DNA from: Desmonostoc geniculatum HA4340-LM1
GTDB lineage: Bacteria; Cyanobacteriota; Cyanobacteriia; Cyanobacteriales; Nostocaceae
Length of the DNA stretch: 41,328 nucleotides
Assembly (NCBI GenBank): GCA_019359545.1
Contig: JAHHHB010000062.1
Span: 1 to 41,328 of the forward strand
Reading direction: 5' to 3'
A program made the translations under genes and the position numbers. How positions within the stretch are numbered: the stretch's first letter is position 1; each line of letters starts with the position of its first letter. Positions 31,454-41,207 of the stretch are shown piece by piece. The notes beneath the pieces are model-generated. The model made no database searches. It saw only the letters and a list, made by a program, of their open reading frames with translations, and was not told where the DNA came from.

Positions 31454-33598
31454 ATGGAGAAAAGCATTTCATCCTTAATAGTGGTTTTGAAGCGACGAAG
31501 TTTGCCGGCTTTGGCGACGTTTGTTGCTGTAATTGGGGGAGCAATAGCTTACTTAGTTTTGACTCCAAGTTTGTATCGAGCATCAGCACAATTGATATTG
31601 GATGACAAACGGGTGAGTGTTTCTGAATTAGGACGTGACCTCACACAGATACCTGTGGGTATACCTGGTGGTCCTAGTCCAATGGCTGAGCAAGCAGAAT
31701 TAGTCAAATCACGACCTATTTTAGAGCGATCGCTGGCTAAGGTTTTTCCTGTTTCTCAAAGCTTGACAATTAAGAAATTCACTAAAGGTTTGCGAGCCAA
31801 AATTGTCCCAGCGACGAATATCTTGGTTATCAGCTATCAAGCCCAAGACCCAGTTCTGGCTGCTAAACTTGTCAACGCTGTTTCCCAAACAATGGTTGAG
31901 GAAAGTGCCGAACAAATCCGCAAAGAAGCTGCAAATGTCAGGAAATTTTTGCAAAAAGAGGTGCCTTTCGCTCGTGGGCGGCTGCAACAAGCAGAGGCTA
32001 TGGAAAACAGATATAAACAAGCTAGTGGTCTGATCTCTTTTGCTGATCAAAGCAAAAGTTTAGTTGATAGTTTAGCCACTTTAGAAGACGAGGAACGGAC
32101 TTTAGTTGCCCAACTCCAAGAAACGCGATCGCGTGATGCATCCCTGCGGGAAATTACTACTACTAGAAACCTCACCAATGCTTATGCATCTGTACGCGGT
32201 GGGCAAGATGAACAACTCCAGAAGTTACGCACCAAGTTGGCAGATTTGCAAACTCAGATAGCTACTGTGCGTTTGCGCTTCACAGAGAACCATCCAAGTT
32301 TGATATTGCTCCTGGAACAACAGCAAACTCTTAGTGCCTTGTACAATCGGGAATTAGCTCGCCTTTCGCCTCGAAATCCAGCTATTTCCCCGAATCATGT
32401 CGCATCCGATCCTCTGAGTCAGGATCTGACTTCGGAACTGATTGGAAATGAGATTGAACGCTTGGCAGTGGAAAATAAGCTCAAAGCTGTTGAGTCTTTA
32501 AAAGCTAATCTCCAAACTCGTTTAGCACAACTGCCAATTCAACAACAACCTCTGACTGTACTGACTCGCCAACGAGAAGAAGCAGCCGCATCCTTAAAGT
32601 TACTGCAAACCAAACTCGAAGAAGCGCGGATTGCTGAAGCCCAATTAGTTGGCAACATCCGAATTATCGAAGAGGCTAAACCACCAACTTCTCCCACGTA
32701 CCCCAAACCTTATCTAGTATTGGGGCTAGCTACTGTGTTGGGAAGTATCTTAGCTGTTGCTGTAGTGTTACTTTTAGAAGCAACAGATAATACCATACAC
32801 GACACTTCCGAAGCCGAGGAAATACTGACAAAAATTCCCTTGTTGGCAACATTACCATCTCTGCCTGCCCAAGCCCTCAATCTGCAACCAGCAGAGGGAT
32901 TTTTAGATGATATTGCTTTGGTTGAGCCTTACCGGATGTTGCTCAAAACGCTAGAGTTTCGCAGTTCTAAAAAGTTGCGGAGTATTGTGATTAGTAGTAC
33001 TAAATCTGGGGAAGGGAAATCAGTAGTTGTTTCGCACCTAGCTGCTGTGTGTGCGATGTTATCTCGACGAACCTTGATTGTGGATGCTGATTTACATCGT
33101 CCGATGCAGCACAAGCTGTTTAACTTACCTATCAAACCGGGAATTAGTGATGCGATCGCTAAAGGGCGATCGCTACTAGATACCGTGCAAATTAGAGATA
33201 TTGAAAATCTTTCGGTGCTGACTTGTGGCGAACTACACCCACGCCCGTCACAGTTACTAGAGTCTGAGGCGATGAAGTCGCTGATAGCAGAAGCTACAGA
33301 AAATTATGATTTTGTAATCATAGATACTCCACCTTTGAGTGTCAGTGCTGATGCAACTACCTTGGGTCGCTATACAAATGGCGTTGTGCTGATTACACGT
33401 CCCAGTTTTACCCTCAAAGATTTCCTGAAAAAAGCAGTATCAGAACTTACACAAAATCAAATACCAATTCTCGGAGTAGTAATCAATGGCATGACATCTG
33501 AAACTGAAAAATCTTACCGCTATTTATCGCGTCCTTTGAAACATTCAACTTCTCCAAGGGATACAGTCAATTCTGCAAACGGTTTGAAGTCGAAGTAA
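31454..33598 (+). CDS. Polysaccharide co-polymerase with tyrosine autokinase domain (Wzc-like)
   Basis: From ATG at 31454 (MEKSISSLIVVLKRRSLPAL) the protein has 714 residues. The frame is open further upstream, but only through low-complexity repeats. The N-terminal Wzz domain has two membrane helices, near residues 20-38 and 415-435, with a long periplasmic coiled-coil region between them. The C-terminal BY-kinase domain carries Walker A SSTKSGEGKS, A' TLIVDADLHRP and Walker B YDFVIIDTPP. The tail keeps only two close tyrosines (SYRYLSR). It sets chain length in Wzx/Wzy-type exopolysaccharide export and is regulated by its own phosphorylation. Confidence 0.9.
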   Translation: MEKSISSLIVVLKRRSLPALATFVAVIGGAIAYLVLTPSLYRASAQLILDDKRVSVSELGRDLTQIPVGIPGGPSPMAEQAELVKSRPILERSLAKVFPVSQSLTIKKFTKGLRAKIVPATNILVISYQAQDPVLAAKLVNAVSQTMVEESAEQIRKEAANVRKFLQKEVPFARGRLQQAEAMENRYKQASGLISFADQSKSLVDSLATLEDEERTLVAQLQETRSRDASLREITTTRNLTNAYASVRGGQDEQLQKLRTKLADLQTQIATVRLRFTENHPSLILLLEQQQTLSALYNRELARLSPRNPAISPNHVASDPLSQDLTSELIGNEIERLAVENKLKAVESLKANLQTRLAQLPIQQQPLTVLTRQREEAAASLKLLQTKLEEARIAEAQLVGNIRIIEEAKPPTSPTYPKPYLVLGLATVLGSILAVAVVLLLEATDNTIHDTSEAEEILTKIPLLATLPSLPAQALNLQPAEGFLDDIALVEPYRMLLKTLEFRSSKKLRSIVISSTKSGEGKSVVVSHLAAVCAMLSRRTLIVDADLHRPMQHKLFNLPIKPGISDAIAKGRSLLDTVQIRDIENLSVLTCGELHPRPSQLLESEAMKSLIAEATENYDFVIIDTPPLSVSADATTLGRYTNGVVLITRPSFTLKDFLKKAVSELTQNQIPILGVVINGMTSETEKSYRYLSRPLKHSTSPRDTVNSANGLKSK

Positions 33599-33760
33599 TG
33601 ACATACAGCAGAATTCAAAAAATAAACCATTTGTAGAGACGCGATGAATCGCGTCTTCACCCAACCATATATTGCTTTCCTTCAAATCTGCTGTAGGGGC
33701 GTACAGCTCTACGCCCCCACCCATATCTATATATCTTTATCAGGTACTTCGTGAAATGGT
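33599..33760. repeat. Two short palindromic repeats
   Basis: GTAGAGACGCGATGAATCGC with its inverse GCGTCTTCAC, and GTAGGGGCGTACAGCTCTAC with GCCCCCAC, form two hairpins in the spacer before the polymerase gene. Both are common intergenic repeats in Nostoc-type genomes. Confidence 0.7.
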
Positions 33761-35176
33761 ATGAAGATATTGACTAATCAACGCTCGATGATCCTGAGAA
33801 TTGGGTTGGTAGGTGTAGGAATTGGCTTACTGACAGCATTTGAGCCTCTTTATCTGGGGTTGGTGGTGGGCGCAATCGGGGTAGTTTTCTTATTCTTTGC
33901 CAGATTCGAGCAAACCGTACTCGGATTATTAATCTTGCGTAGTGCCCTCGATCCTTTCTCTGCTTACCAAATCCCCTCTCTATTCGCCATTGCTGTAGAT
34001 GTCCTAACTTTACTTTATGTCGCAGTCACATTACTAACTGGTCGAATAGTACGTACTGATAAATTTTGGTGGTTATTTGCAGGTTGGGTAGCTCTCCAGG
34101 GTTTAGGAGTAATACTCATACCTTTAGGAGAACAGGGATTAGATGCTGGTGCTTTCATAGACAGCATCCGCGAATGGGTGCGCCTTTTTTCTTGGCTGAT
34201 GGTTTACTTGCTGGTAATGCAACTCCAAGACAGACTCCATCCGCAAAAGATTATTTCTGCATTATTTTTCGCTCTCATCTTACCCCTGACGGCAGCAACA
34301 ATCCAGATGCTTGTTCCCGTTTCGCTCCTACCAGCCATACTCCAAGCTACCAAAGACCCAATCTCCGGAGAAATTTCCCGAATTAATGGCACCCTTGGTC
34401 TGTCCAATACCTTCGCAACTTTTTTGTTGCTGTTCATTGGTTTAACTTATTGGAAAGTTAATCAGTCCCAGCGTCGTTGGCCTTGGTTAATATTGCTTGG
34501 TTTACTCGGCTTTTTCTATGTGAATACTAAAGCTTTGTTTAGCTTGATAATGCTGGGTATTTTCATTCTGGTTTTGATTGCGCCAAGATTGAGCCTGATT
34601 AATTTGATTGGTGGAGCATTTTTATTTGCAGTAGTTATAGTCTTATTTGCCAGCACCGAGTTTGGACAACAACGCCTCACCTCCCTAACTCAAACACCGC
34701 TGTTAAATCCAGATTTAGATATATCGCGGGCAATTTTGTTGTCACACGGAGACGGCAATAGTTTTAACTGGCGACTTGCTCAGTGGTCTTTACTCATACA
34801 GGCTTGGGAACAGTCACCTATTTTTGGTTATGGTTTGGCAAGTAGCCGCTATTTAACTATTTACAATAACTACGCCCACAATGATTATGTCCGGGCGTTA
34901 GTAGAAGGCGGAATCCTTGGGCTTTTAGCTTTTCTATTCTTTCTTGGTATTCAGGCTACACATTTGATTCAGTTACTTGGGCGCACTTCCTCTACTAGCG
35001 CTCAGCAAGATTTATGTCGAGTATTGTTAGCTATCCTTGCAGCTGTGGTTGTCGGTATGATTACTGAGAATATTTGGAGTCACACAACCTTCTTTTTCTA
35101 CTGGTGGACTCTGTTTGCAATTGCTGGTTGGAACTGGGATCGGCCAAATCCTGTGGATAACTCTGTATCTGAATGA
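33761..35176 (+). CDS. O-antigen ligase/polymerase-like (Wzy-type) membrane protein
   Basis: The 471-residue protein has about eleven to twelve membrane segments and a large loop with SWRLAQ-like residues: FNWRLAQWSLLIQAWEQSPI followed by FGYGLASSRY and NYAHNDYVRALVEGGILGLL. That is the Wzy_C/O-antigen ligase pattern, where the Arg and His residues bind the lipid-linked sugar. It would polymerise repeat units in the periplasm. It lies between the co-polymerase gene and a glycosyltransferase gene, with seven bases to the latter's preferred start. Confidence 0.85.
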   Translation: MKILTNQRSMILRIGLVGVGIGLLTAFEPLYLGLVVGAIGVVFLFFARFEQTVLGLLILRSALDPFSAYQIPSLFAIAVDVLTLLYVAVTLLTGRIVRTDKFWWLFAGWVALQGLGVILIPLGEQGLDAGAFIDSIREWVRLFSWLMVYLLVMQLQDRLHPQKIISALFFALILPLTAATIQMLVPVSLLPAILQATKDPISGEISRINGTLGLSNTFATFLLLFIGLTYWKVNQSQRRWPWLILLGLLGFFYVNTKALFSLIMLGIFILVLIAPRLSLINLIGGAFLFAVVIVLFASTEFGQQRLTSLTQTPLLNPDLDISRAILLSHGDGNSFNWRLAQWSLLIQAWEQSPIFGYGLASSRYLTIYNNYAHNDYVRALVEGGILGLLAFLFFLGIQATHLIQLLGRTSSTSAQQDLCRVLLAILAAVVVGMITENIWSHTTFFFYWWTLFAIAGWNWDRPNPVDNSVSE

Positions 35177-35183
35177 ACTTTCT

Positions 35184-36374
35184 ATGATTCAGCGCTTGAT
35201 TGATACTGACGATCGCGCCCAGCCCAAAGCACAACATCAACGATCCTATCGAGTGGTTTTAGTGCATCCGAGTGCGGGAGTTAACTGGAGTGGTGGCTCG
35301 GAGATTTTTGCCATAGAACTTGCCGATCGCCTCAGTACTTACTTCGATGTGGAATTATTAGCAGGCGATCGCTGTAGTCAGTTTTACTATCCAGCTGGTG
35401 GTATTGGCCGCACAAAGGCGCGGCAGATTTTGAATAATTTAGCGATCGCTCCTCTACTGAAGCGTTTTTTTACTCATTCTGATATTGCCATCGAACACTT
35501 GACAAGCTTTTTACCTTGTGCATTACGACTACTCACACACCCTGCTGACCTAATTTTTCCCTGCAACGATTACGGAGGCTTAGCGATGGCAGCCTTTGTC
35601 CGTACCATTATTGGTACGCCAATTATTTATACTGAACACACTGGATTGCTGAGTCAAGGGCGATCGCTTGCACGTAATTTGCGATTTCGTCCCGATCATC
35701 TCGTAGTTTTTTCGGAAACTATGGCTAATTTTGCCCGGAATTTACGACCCGATCAACCTACTACCATCATTCCTAATGGCGTAGATACTAACCGCTTTAC
35801 ACCAGAAGGAGAACATATAAACTTGGGTTTAAACAAACCTCTAGTTTTGTGTGTAGCTTCTCTCAATCGTCACAGTCACAAGCGTGTTGAACTGGCAATT
35901 AAGGCTGTAGCTTCATTACCAAAAGTCAGTCTTCTCATTTGTGGAGATGGCATAGATCGAGAATACTTTCAATCTCTGGGCGATAAGTTGTTGGGAAGCG
36001 ATCGCTTTGCCATCAAAATATTTCCCAGTAATCAGATGCCCAAAGTTTATCGAAGTGTCAATGCATTCACTTTGCCTTCGATTAATGAACCATGTGCTAT
36101 TTCTTATTTGGAAGCAATGGCTAGTGGTTTACCAATAGTTACCACAGACGATGAAATGCGTCGCTATATGGTCGCAGATGCTGGAATTTTATGTGATGTC
36201 ACAGATATAGAAAATTATGCTGCTGCTATTGCTAAAGTCTTAAGTGGAGATTGGCTGCAAAAAGCAACAATAAATGCCTCACGTTTTAGCTGGGATACTA
36301 TTGCAATATCCTACCGTAATGTCATTTTACAGACAATTCTTCAGTCTGGAAAAATACACTGCAAAAATATCTAA
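35184..36374 (+). CDS. Glycosyltransferase family 4
   Basis: The likely start is ATG at 35184 (MIQRLIDTDDRAQ), seven bases after the polymerase stop; a TTG at 35115 would overlap that gene by 62 bases. The 396-residue protein has the GT-B arrangement: VLVHPSAGVNWSGGSEIFAI in the acceptor domain, VLCVASLNRHSHKRVELAIK and LICGDGIDREYF in the donor domain and an EX7E motif in EPCAISYLEAMASGLPIVTT. It probably adds one sugar of the exopolysaccharide repeat unit. Confidence 0.87.
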   Translation: MIQRLIDTDDRAQPKAQHQRSYRVVLVHPSAGVNWSGGSEIFAIELADRLSTYFDVELLAGDRCSQFYYPAGGIGRTKARQILNNLAIAPLLKRFFTHSDIAIEHLTSFLPCALRLLTHPADLIFPCNDYGGLAMAAFVRTIIGTPIIYTEHTGLLSQGRSLARNLRFRPDHLVVFSETMANFARNLRPDQPTTIIPNGVDTNRFTPEGEHINLGLNKPLVLCVASLNRHSHKRVELAIKAVASLPKVSLLICGDGIDREYFQSLGDKLLGSDRFAIKIFPSNQMPKVYRSVNAFTLPSINEPCAISYLEAMASGLPIVTTDDEMRRYMVADAGILCDVTDIENYAAAIAKVLSGDWLQKATINASRFSWDTIAISYRNVILQTILQSGKIHCKNI

Positions 36375-36429
36375 TTAACGAACCACTCCAGACCTAGAGT
36401 TCACAAGGCAAGAAGCAGCTAATACTTTG

Positions 36430-36466
36430 CCCATTCCCCACTCCCCATTCCCCACTCCCCAATTAT
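36430..36466. repeat. CCCCATTCCCCACT repeats before the flippase gene
   Basis: Four short CATTCCCCACTCC-like units fill most of the space before the ATG at 36468. They belong to the same family as GGGGAGTGGGG near 8.8 kb, inverted. Confidence 0.6.
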
Positions 36467-36467
36467 T

Positions 36468-38033
36468 ATGTCAGTTTCTCGACGAATTGCTTTTGCAGTC
36501 AGTGTTTCTTGGCTAAGTCGGGTGTCAATAATTTGTTCAGGCTTAGTTTTGACTCCGACTCTCTTCCGGTTTATGGGAAAAGAGGAACTAGGACTATGGT
36601 ATTTATTAGGTAATAGCCAATCTTTTTTATGGTTGTTGTCTTTGGGAATTACGCCAACCTTGACGCGGCATATAGCTTTGGCAAAAGGAAAAAGCGGCTT
36701 CGACCCAGAAGTAGAATTAACAGATGAGACTCAGCAACATATTGGAGATTTAGTAGTCACAGGTCGGTTAATTTTGCAATGGTTGGCAGTGACTGTTTTC
36801 TTCATAGCGTGGGTTTTAGGTTACGCTTTAATCAGTCAAATTCAGTTACATGAAGTATCTCAAGAGCAAGTAATTTGGTCTTGGACATTAATGTGTGCTG
36901 GTTACGCGATCGCAGTTTGGTTATCTTACTTTGACTGCCTACTGGTGGGCATGGGATATGTTGGTTGGGATGGTCTGATTGCGGTATTAACCTATTTTTT
37001 AATTATCCTGAGTAACATGATTGCAGTCATGTTAGGGGGTGGATTATTAGCATTGGCGATAATTTCTGTAGTTGCTGGTTTAATCCAGAGGTTGATATTT
37101 ATCACAGTTATCCGTTGGCGTTTTCCTAATTTATTGCTTTTTCAGGGTAATTGGAATATTGAATATGCCAAGGCACTATTTAAGCCCTCATTATATTGGT
37201 GGTTAACTGATTTGGGAGCATTTTTAATTTTACGCACCGATACTTATTTTATTGCGATATTTAAGGGTTCTCAAAATATTCCCAGTTATCAAGCTACTTA
37301 TAATTTGATAGCTAATATTTCTCAAGCTGCTATTGCTTTTGCAGGTTCTTCGGCAGTTTTTATTAGTCAAGCATGGCAAGCCGGAAATTTAGCAGATATT
37401 CACCGAATGACTCTACGGAATGCACGCATAGGTTTGTCCATTGTGGCTGCTGGAGTTGCATTTTTGATTGTGGCAGGTGGAGATTTTATCAAACTGTGGT
37501 TGGGTAAGGGTAACTTTGTTGGTCTTGATGTCTTGTTGATTTTTTGTATTATCCTGACCCTAGAAACGCAACATGTGATTCTGATAACAAGCTCACGAGC
37601 GACAGAAGATGAAAAGTATGCACCTTGGTCTTTAACTTCAGGTGTTCTGAATTTAGTATTTACCTGGGTTTTGATTAAACCTTTGGGGTTGCTTGGGGTA
37701 GCAATGGCAACAATGTTGGCACAGATGCTAACGAACAATTGGTATGCAGTTTATAGACCAATGGTGCGTTTGCGTCTCAACTTTGGCATCTATTTACGTC
37801 AGGTAGTTGGTTTGTGGGTTAGTGTCTTAGTTTGCTGTTTGGGCTTGTCTTGGTTAGCTAAGAAAAGTCTGTTTCTGTTAGGAATAACTTCAGAATGGGC
37901 TGTAATTATAACTACCGCAGTAATTTGTGGCGCTGTTTTATCAACTTCACTGTGGACAAGTGTTTTAGAAGACCATCATCGTACAAGTATTCAGGGAAAG
38001 CTAAAAGCTTGGCTGAGGCTGTCTGAATTTTAA
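36468..38033 (+). CDS. Polysaccharide flippase (Wzx-type, MOP superfamily)
   Basis: The 521-residue protein has about twelve to fourteen membrane segments. MSVSRRIAFAVSVSWLSRVS begins with a basic N-terminus and first helix; PTLFRFMGKEELGLWYLLGN is the typical Wzx/RfbX loop and SLYWWLTDLGAFLILRTDTY begins the second half. It would flip undecaprenyl-linked oligosaccharide across the inner membrane. It is the last gene of the locus, following glycosyltransferase and polymerase genes. Confidence 0.88.
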   Translation: MSVSRRIAFAVSVSWLSRVSIICSGLVLTPTLFRFMGKEELGLWYLLGNSQSFLWLLSLGITPTLTRHIALAKGKSGFDPEVELTDETQQHIGDLVVTGRLILQWLAVTVFFIAWVLGYALISQIQLHEVSQEQVIWSWTLMCAGYAIAVWLSYFDCLLVGMGYVGWDGLIAVLTYFLIILSNMIAVMLGGGLLALAIISVVAGLIQRLIFITVIRWRFPNLLLFQGNWNIEYAKALFKPSLYWWLTDLGAFLILRTDTYFIAIFKGSQNIPSYQATYNLIANISQAAIAFAGSSAVFISQAWQAGNLADIHRMTLRNARIGLSIVAAGVAFLIVAGGDFIKLWLGKGNFVGLDVLLIFCIILTLETQHVILITSSRATEDEKYAPWSLTSGVLNLVFTWVLIKPLGLLGVAMATMLAQMLTNNWYAVYRPMVRLRLNFGIYLRQVVGLWVSVLVCCLGLSWLAKKSLFLLGITSEWAVIITTAVICGAVLSTSLWTSVLEDHHRTSIQGKLKAWLRLSEF

Positions 38034-38348
38034 AACGATGGAATCTGAGACTGTAATAGTACTGCCGCTAGATGTAAATGATAGTAAATATGGTTACTAA
38101 GTCCTGAGATCGTTCTCTCATTTGTGTATATGGGTAAATATTTATATTTTTATAAATAATAGTTAAGAAAAGATAAAATCATCTGAAACTTCGATAAGTA
38201 GTTGTAGTTTTATAAAGTATAATTAAGAAAAAGATAAACAAATCTAAGCAGTAACATAGGCTAAATTTGCCTCGAACAATATCCGAAAAGGATAAAGTTC
38301 TAATTGTTTTAGATCAGAGACTATCGCTATCCTGTACATGCAAATAAC
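38034..38348. other. AT-rich spacer before the AarF-like gene
   Basis: The 315 bases hold an imperfect direct repeat around AGTTAAGAAAAGATAAA (near 38160) and AATTAAGAAAAAGATAAA (near 38220). No gene is seen. The promoter of the kinase gene should lie here. Confidence 0.45.
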
Positions 38349-40136
38349 TTGCAGATCGGGAGAGAAAGCAGCAAAAGTGTAAATTTCCGAGTTGAAGAGG
38401 CAAATAAAGGCGTGGGTCAGCATCAACCTGCTCAGCTAAAACGCTACAATCCAGAGGCGATCGCTCGCTACTATGGTTACCGTCCCTGGCTAGCCTGGGG
38501 GCGATTGCTGAAAATTATCTGGTCTTTCGCAGGATTTATACTCAGTATAAAGTTGGATGAATGGCAAGATAAAGTTGAGCAGAACCAGGTAAAACGAGCT
38601 ATCCACCTGCGAAAACTGCTCACAGGTCTGGGGCCTACTTTTATAAAAGTTGGTCAAGCCCTTTCCACCAGACCTGACCTGATACATAAAGATTTTTTAG
38701 AAGAACTGGTGAAGTTGCAAGACCAGTTACCACCATTCGATAATGCGATCGCTTACCAAATTATCGAAACTGAACTAGACCGACCCATTCACGACTGTTT
38801 TAGTGAACTGTCACCCAACCCAGTAGCTGCGGCTAGCTTGGGTCAAGTATACCGTGGTCGTTTGGTCACTGGGGAAGAAGTCGCAGTCAAAGTGCAACGC
38901 CCCAACTTACGCCCGGTTCTCACACGCGACTTATATTTGATGCGGTGGGCGGCGAGTTGGCTAGCTCCTTGGTTACCCCTCAATCTGGGTCACGACCTGA
39001 CTTTAATTGTGGACGAGTTTGGCACCAAGTTATTTGAAGAAATTGACTATATTAATGAAGGCCGCAACGCCGAAAAATTTGCTAGCAACTTCCATAACGA
39101 CCCGCAGGTAAAAGTTCCAGGAATTTATTGGCGTTATACCAACACCCACGTTTTAACCCTGGAATGGATTAACGGCTTCAAGCTAACAGACACCCAACGC
39201 ATCCGAGAAGCAGGTTTAGACCCAGAAACCATCATCCAAATTGGCGTTACCTCAGGTTTGCAACAGTTGTTAGAACACGGGTTCTTCCATGCAGACCCCC
39301 ATCCTGGTAATTTGTTTGCTATGCCCGATGGTCGCATGGCTTACATAGACTTTGGCATGATGGATCAATTGGAGGAAACCACCAAAGAAACACTAGTAGA
39401 TGCACTAGTGCATTTGGTGAATAAAGACTACACCGATTTAGCCGAAGACTTTGTAAAATTGGGGTTTTTGACTCCAGACACAAATATTTGCCCAATTATA
39501 CCCGCATTAGAAGCAGTGTTGGGAAATGCGATCGGTAAAAACGTCGCGGATTTTAACTTCAAAACGATCACCGATGACTTCTCGGAATTGATGTATGAAT
39601 ATCCTTTTCGAGTTCCGGCGAAGTTTGCTTTAATTATTCGTTCCCTGGTGACTCAAGAAGGTATTGCTCTCTCGCTCAACCGGGATTTCAAAATCGTCGA
39701 GGTGGGTTATCCATATATAGCACGGCGATTGCTGACTGGAGAATCGCCCGCATTGCGGCGACGACTATTGAACGTGCTATTTAAAGATGGTAAATTCCAG
39801 TGGCAGCGGTTAGAAAATTTAATTACCATCGCTCGTACTGATGGCAACTTTGATGTCGTACCCACAGCCCAAATGGGATTTCAATATTTGATGTCCGAAG
39901 AAGGCAAATTTCTCCGGCGACAGCTAGTGCTTGCTCTCACCGAAGATGACCGCCTGCACACCGAAGAAGTCCAACGCCTGTGGAACTTGGTTAAAGATGA
40001 CTTAAAACCGAATCGTTTATTAAATGTGGCGATCGGTATTTTAACAGAATTATCCAGAGAAGGTGCAGCTGCGATTTTACCAAAAGCTACATTCCTTGGA
40101 TCTTTTGTTGGAAACCAATCAGGAACTAAAAACTAA
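38349..40136 (+). CDS. AarF/ABC1/UbiB-family atypical kinase
   Basis: The 595-residue protein has the family's full set of motifs: the N-terminal KxGQ motif in FIKVGQALSTRPDLI, the alanine-rich loop in AAASLGQVYRGRL that replaces the usual glycine loop, the lysine in VAVKVQRP, and HADPHPGNLF with YIDFGMMDQL in place of the kinase catalytic and DFG loops. Such proteins bind or hydrolyse ATP and support quinone biosynthesis or lipid handling; cyanobacteria and plastids carry several. The TTG start at 38349 is uncertain, and GTG at 38412 is an alternative. The C-terminal 100 residues include one hydrophobic segment. Confidence 0.9.
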   Translation: MQIGRESSKSVNFRVEEANKGVGQHQPAQLKRYNPEAIARYYGYRPWLAWGRLLKIIWSFAGFILSIKLDEWQDKVEQNQVKRAIHLRKLLTGLGPTFIKVGQALSTRPDLIHKDFLEELVKLQDQLPPFDNAIAYQIIETELDRPIHDCFSELSPNPVAAASLGQVYRGRLVTGEEVAVKVQRPNLRPVLTRDLYLMRWAASWLAPWLPLNLGHDLTLIVDEFGTKLFEEIDYINEGRNAEKFASNFHNDPQVKVPGIYWRYTNTHVLTLEWINGFKLTDTQRIREAGLDPETIIQIGVTSGLQQLLEHGFFHADPHPGNLFAMPDGRMAYIDFGMMDQLEETTKETLVDALVHLVNKDYTDLAEDFVKLGFLTPDTNICPIIPALEAVLGNAIGKNVADFNFKTITDDFSELMYEYPFRVPAKFALIIRSLVTQEGIALSLNRDFKIVEVGYPYIARRLLTGESPALRRRLLNVLFKDGKFQWQRLENLITIARTDGNFDVVPTAQMGFQYLMSEEGKFLRRQLVLALTEDDRLHTEEVQRLWNLVKDDLKPNRLLNVAIGILTELSREGAAAILPKATFLGSFVGNQSGTKN

Positions 40137-40144
40137 AAAATCTT

Positions 40145-40240
40145 TAACAAGAATTCAGGAGTCAGGAGTCAGAATTCAGAATGAATTATGTCACTGATTT
40201 ATTTAGAATTCTGAATTCTGAATTCTGAATTCTTTTTTTA
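40145..40240. repeat. GAATTCTGA / TCAGAATTC inverted repeat
   Basis: GAATTCAGGAGTCAGGAGTC and CAGAATTCAG on the left are mirrored by repeated GAATTCTGAATTCTGAATTC on the right, forming a long imperfect hairpin between the kinase gene and the next. It may act as a terminator, since T-runs follow. Confidence 0.65.
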
Positions 40241-40259
40241 ATATCAACCAGGAGTTTCC

Positions 40260-40634
40260 ATGTACTATTTCCCCTTGCAACCCCCTTACTTTCTGTTAAT
40301 TGCTGGCTTTCTGGCAGCATTAACATCTGGCATAGCATTATCTGGGACTTTGAAAGTAATTGTGCAGAAATGGCCAAGCGAGCCTACAGAAAATACTAAA
40401 CCGCGTTCTCCATTGAAAGAATTATTTGTGCCATTTCTGGGCATAACTGCTGGTATTTGTTTATTTATGTCTTCAGGCTTGGAAATATTTGGCTTTCCTT
40501 ACTTACTAGCTTTAGGAGTTGGTTTACCAATTAGTCTGCTGACTTGTTTGTTAGTGTGGTTGCAATTGGGAAGTATGCTCGTTTTTGTCGAACGCGAAGG
40601 AATGCAATCTCTAGATTTAGATGCCGAGGGATGA
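40260..40634 (+). CDS. Small membrane protein of unknown function
   Basis: The 124-residue protein has three likely membrane helices: YFLLIAGFLAALTSGIALSG (near 10-30), FVPFLGITAGICLFMSSGLE (near 55-75) and YLLALGVGLPISLLTCLLVW (near 80-100). A CCAGGAG ribosome site lies just before the ATG. It lacks a motif I can name. It follows the AarF-like gene in the same direction and may be co-transcribed with it. Confidence 0.75.
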   Translation: MYYFPLQPPYFLLIAGFLAALTSGIALSGTLKVIVQKWPSEPTENTKPRSPLKELFVPFLGITAGICLFMSSGLEIFGFPYLLALGVGLPISLLTCLLVWLQLGSMLVFVEREGMQSLDLDAEG

Positions 40635-40725
40635 TCTAGAAGGAACAAGGAGGGCGATCGACGATTAGTTTCACCTCCAAGGTCATCCTGAAGGGCTAGC
40701 GAGTTACCAATGACCTAGAAATTGC

Positions 40726-40760
40726 AAATCCCTCTTAGCGCGGGCTAGAGAGGGATTTTT
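40726..40760 (+). terminator. Intrinsic terminator
   Basis: AAATCCCTCT and AGAGAGGGATTT enclose an 11-base loop and are followed by TTT, about 90 bases beyond the small membrane protein gene. Beyond it lie five TTTTAGA units near 40790-40820 and a GGAACGCTACGCGAACCC-type repeat, with no gene up to 40929. Confidence 0.75.
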
Positions 40761-40929
40761 GGTATTGGGTTTTTTGACCGTGCCAATTTTAGATTTTAGA
40801 TTTTAGATTTTAGATTTTAGATTATTTCGGTACTCCTTTCCTGCGGAACGCTACGCGAACCCAGAAGCAAGCTACATGCCCCGCCCGAAGTCAAGCGGAA
40901 CAAATCCAAAATCCAAAATTGTTTGACTG

Positions 40930-41163
40930 CTAGGTTAAATTATTTGCTTTCTCAACTGCGTTCTTTAGCTCTTCAAAGGTAATACTACCGTCTTCGTCTG
41001 AATCATACTGTACTAGTAACTCCTGGGGGCTATTGGTATTTGTTTCTGATGAGATGATTGCACTTAAGCCAGGACTTAAAAAAAGATCATTAATGGAGAC
41101 TTTGCCGTCTTGATCGTTATCTAAGGTATTAAAAAGAGATTGAAGCTCTTGCTCGGTTGCCAT
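40930..41163 (-). CDS. Small two-EF-hand calcium-binding protein (CSE-like)
   Basis: The 77-residue protein consists of two EF-hands: loop DNDQDGKVSIND (residues about 15-26) and loop DSDEDGSITFEE (about 53-64), each with acidic residues at positions 1, 3, 5 and 12 or close equivalents. Position 12 of the first loop is Asp, not Glu, which may weaken binding. No signal peptide is present, so it should act in the cytoplasm. Size and layout resemble the calcium sensor CSE described in Anabaena sp. PCC 7120, which influences photosynthetic electron transport; orthology is inferred, not shown. Confidence 0.85.
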   Translation of the reverse strand: MATEQELQSLFNTLDNDQDGKVSINDLFLSPGLSAIISSETNTNSPQELLVQYDSDEDGSITFEELKNAVEKANNLT

Positions 41164-41207
41164 AAGTTTCTACCTGAATTAGTTTTTCAATTTAATATCT
41201 CAATGAA

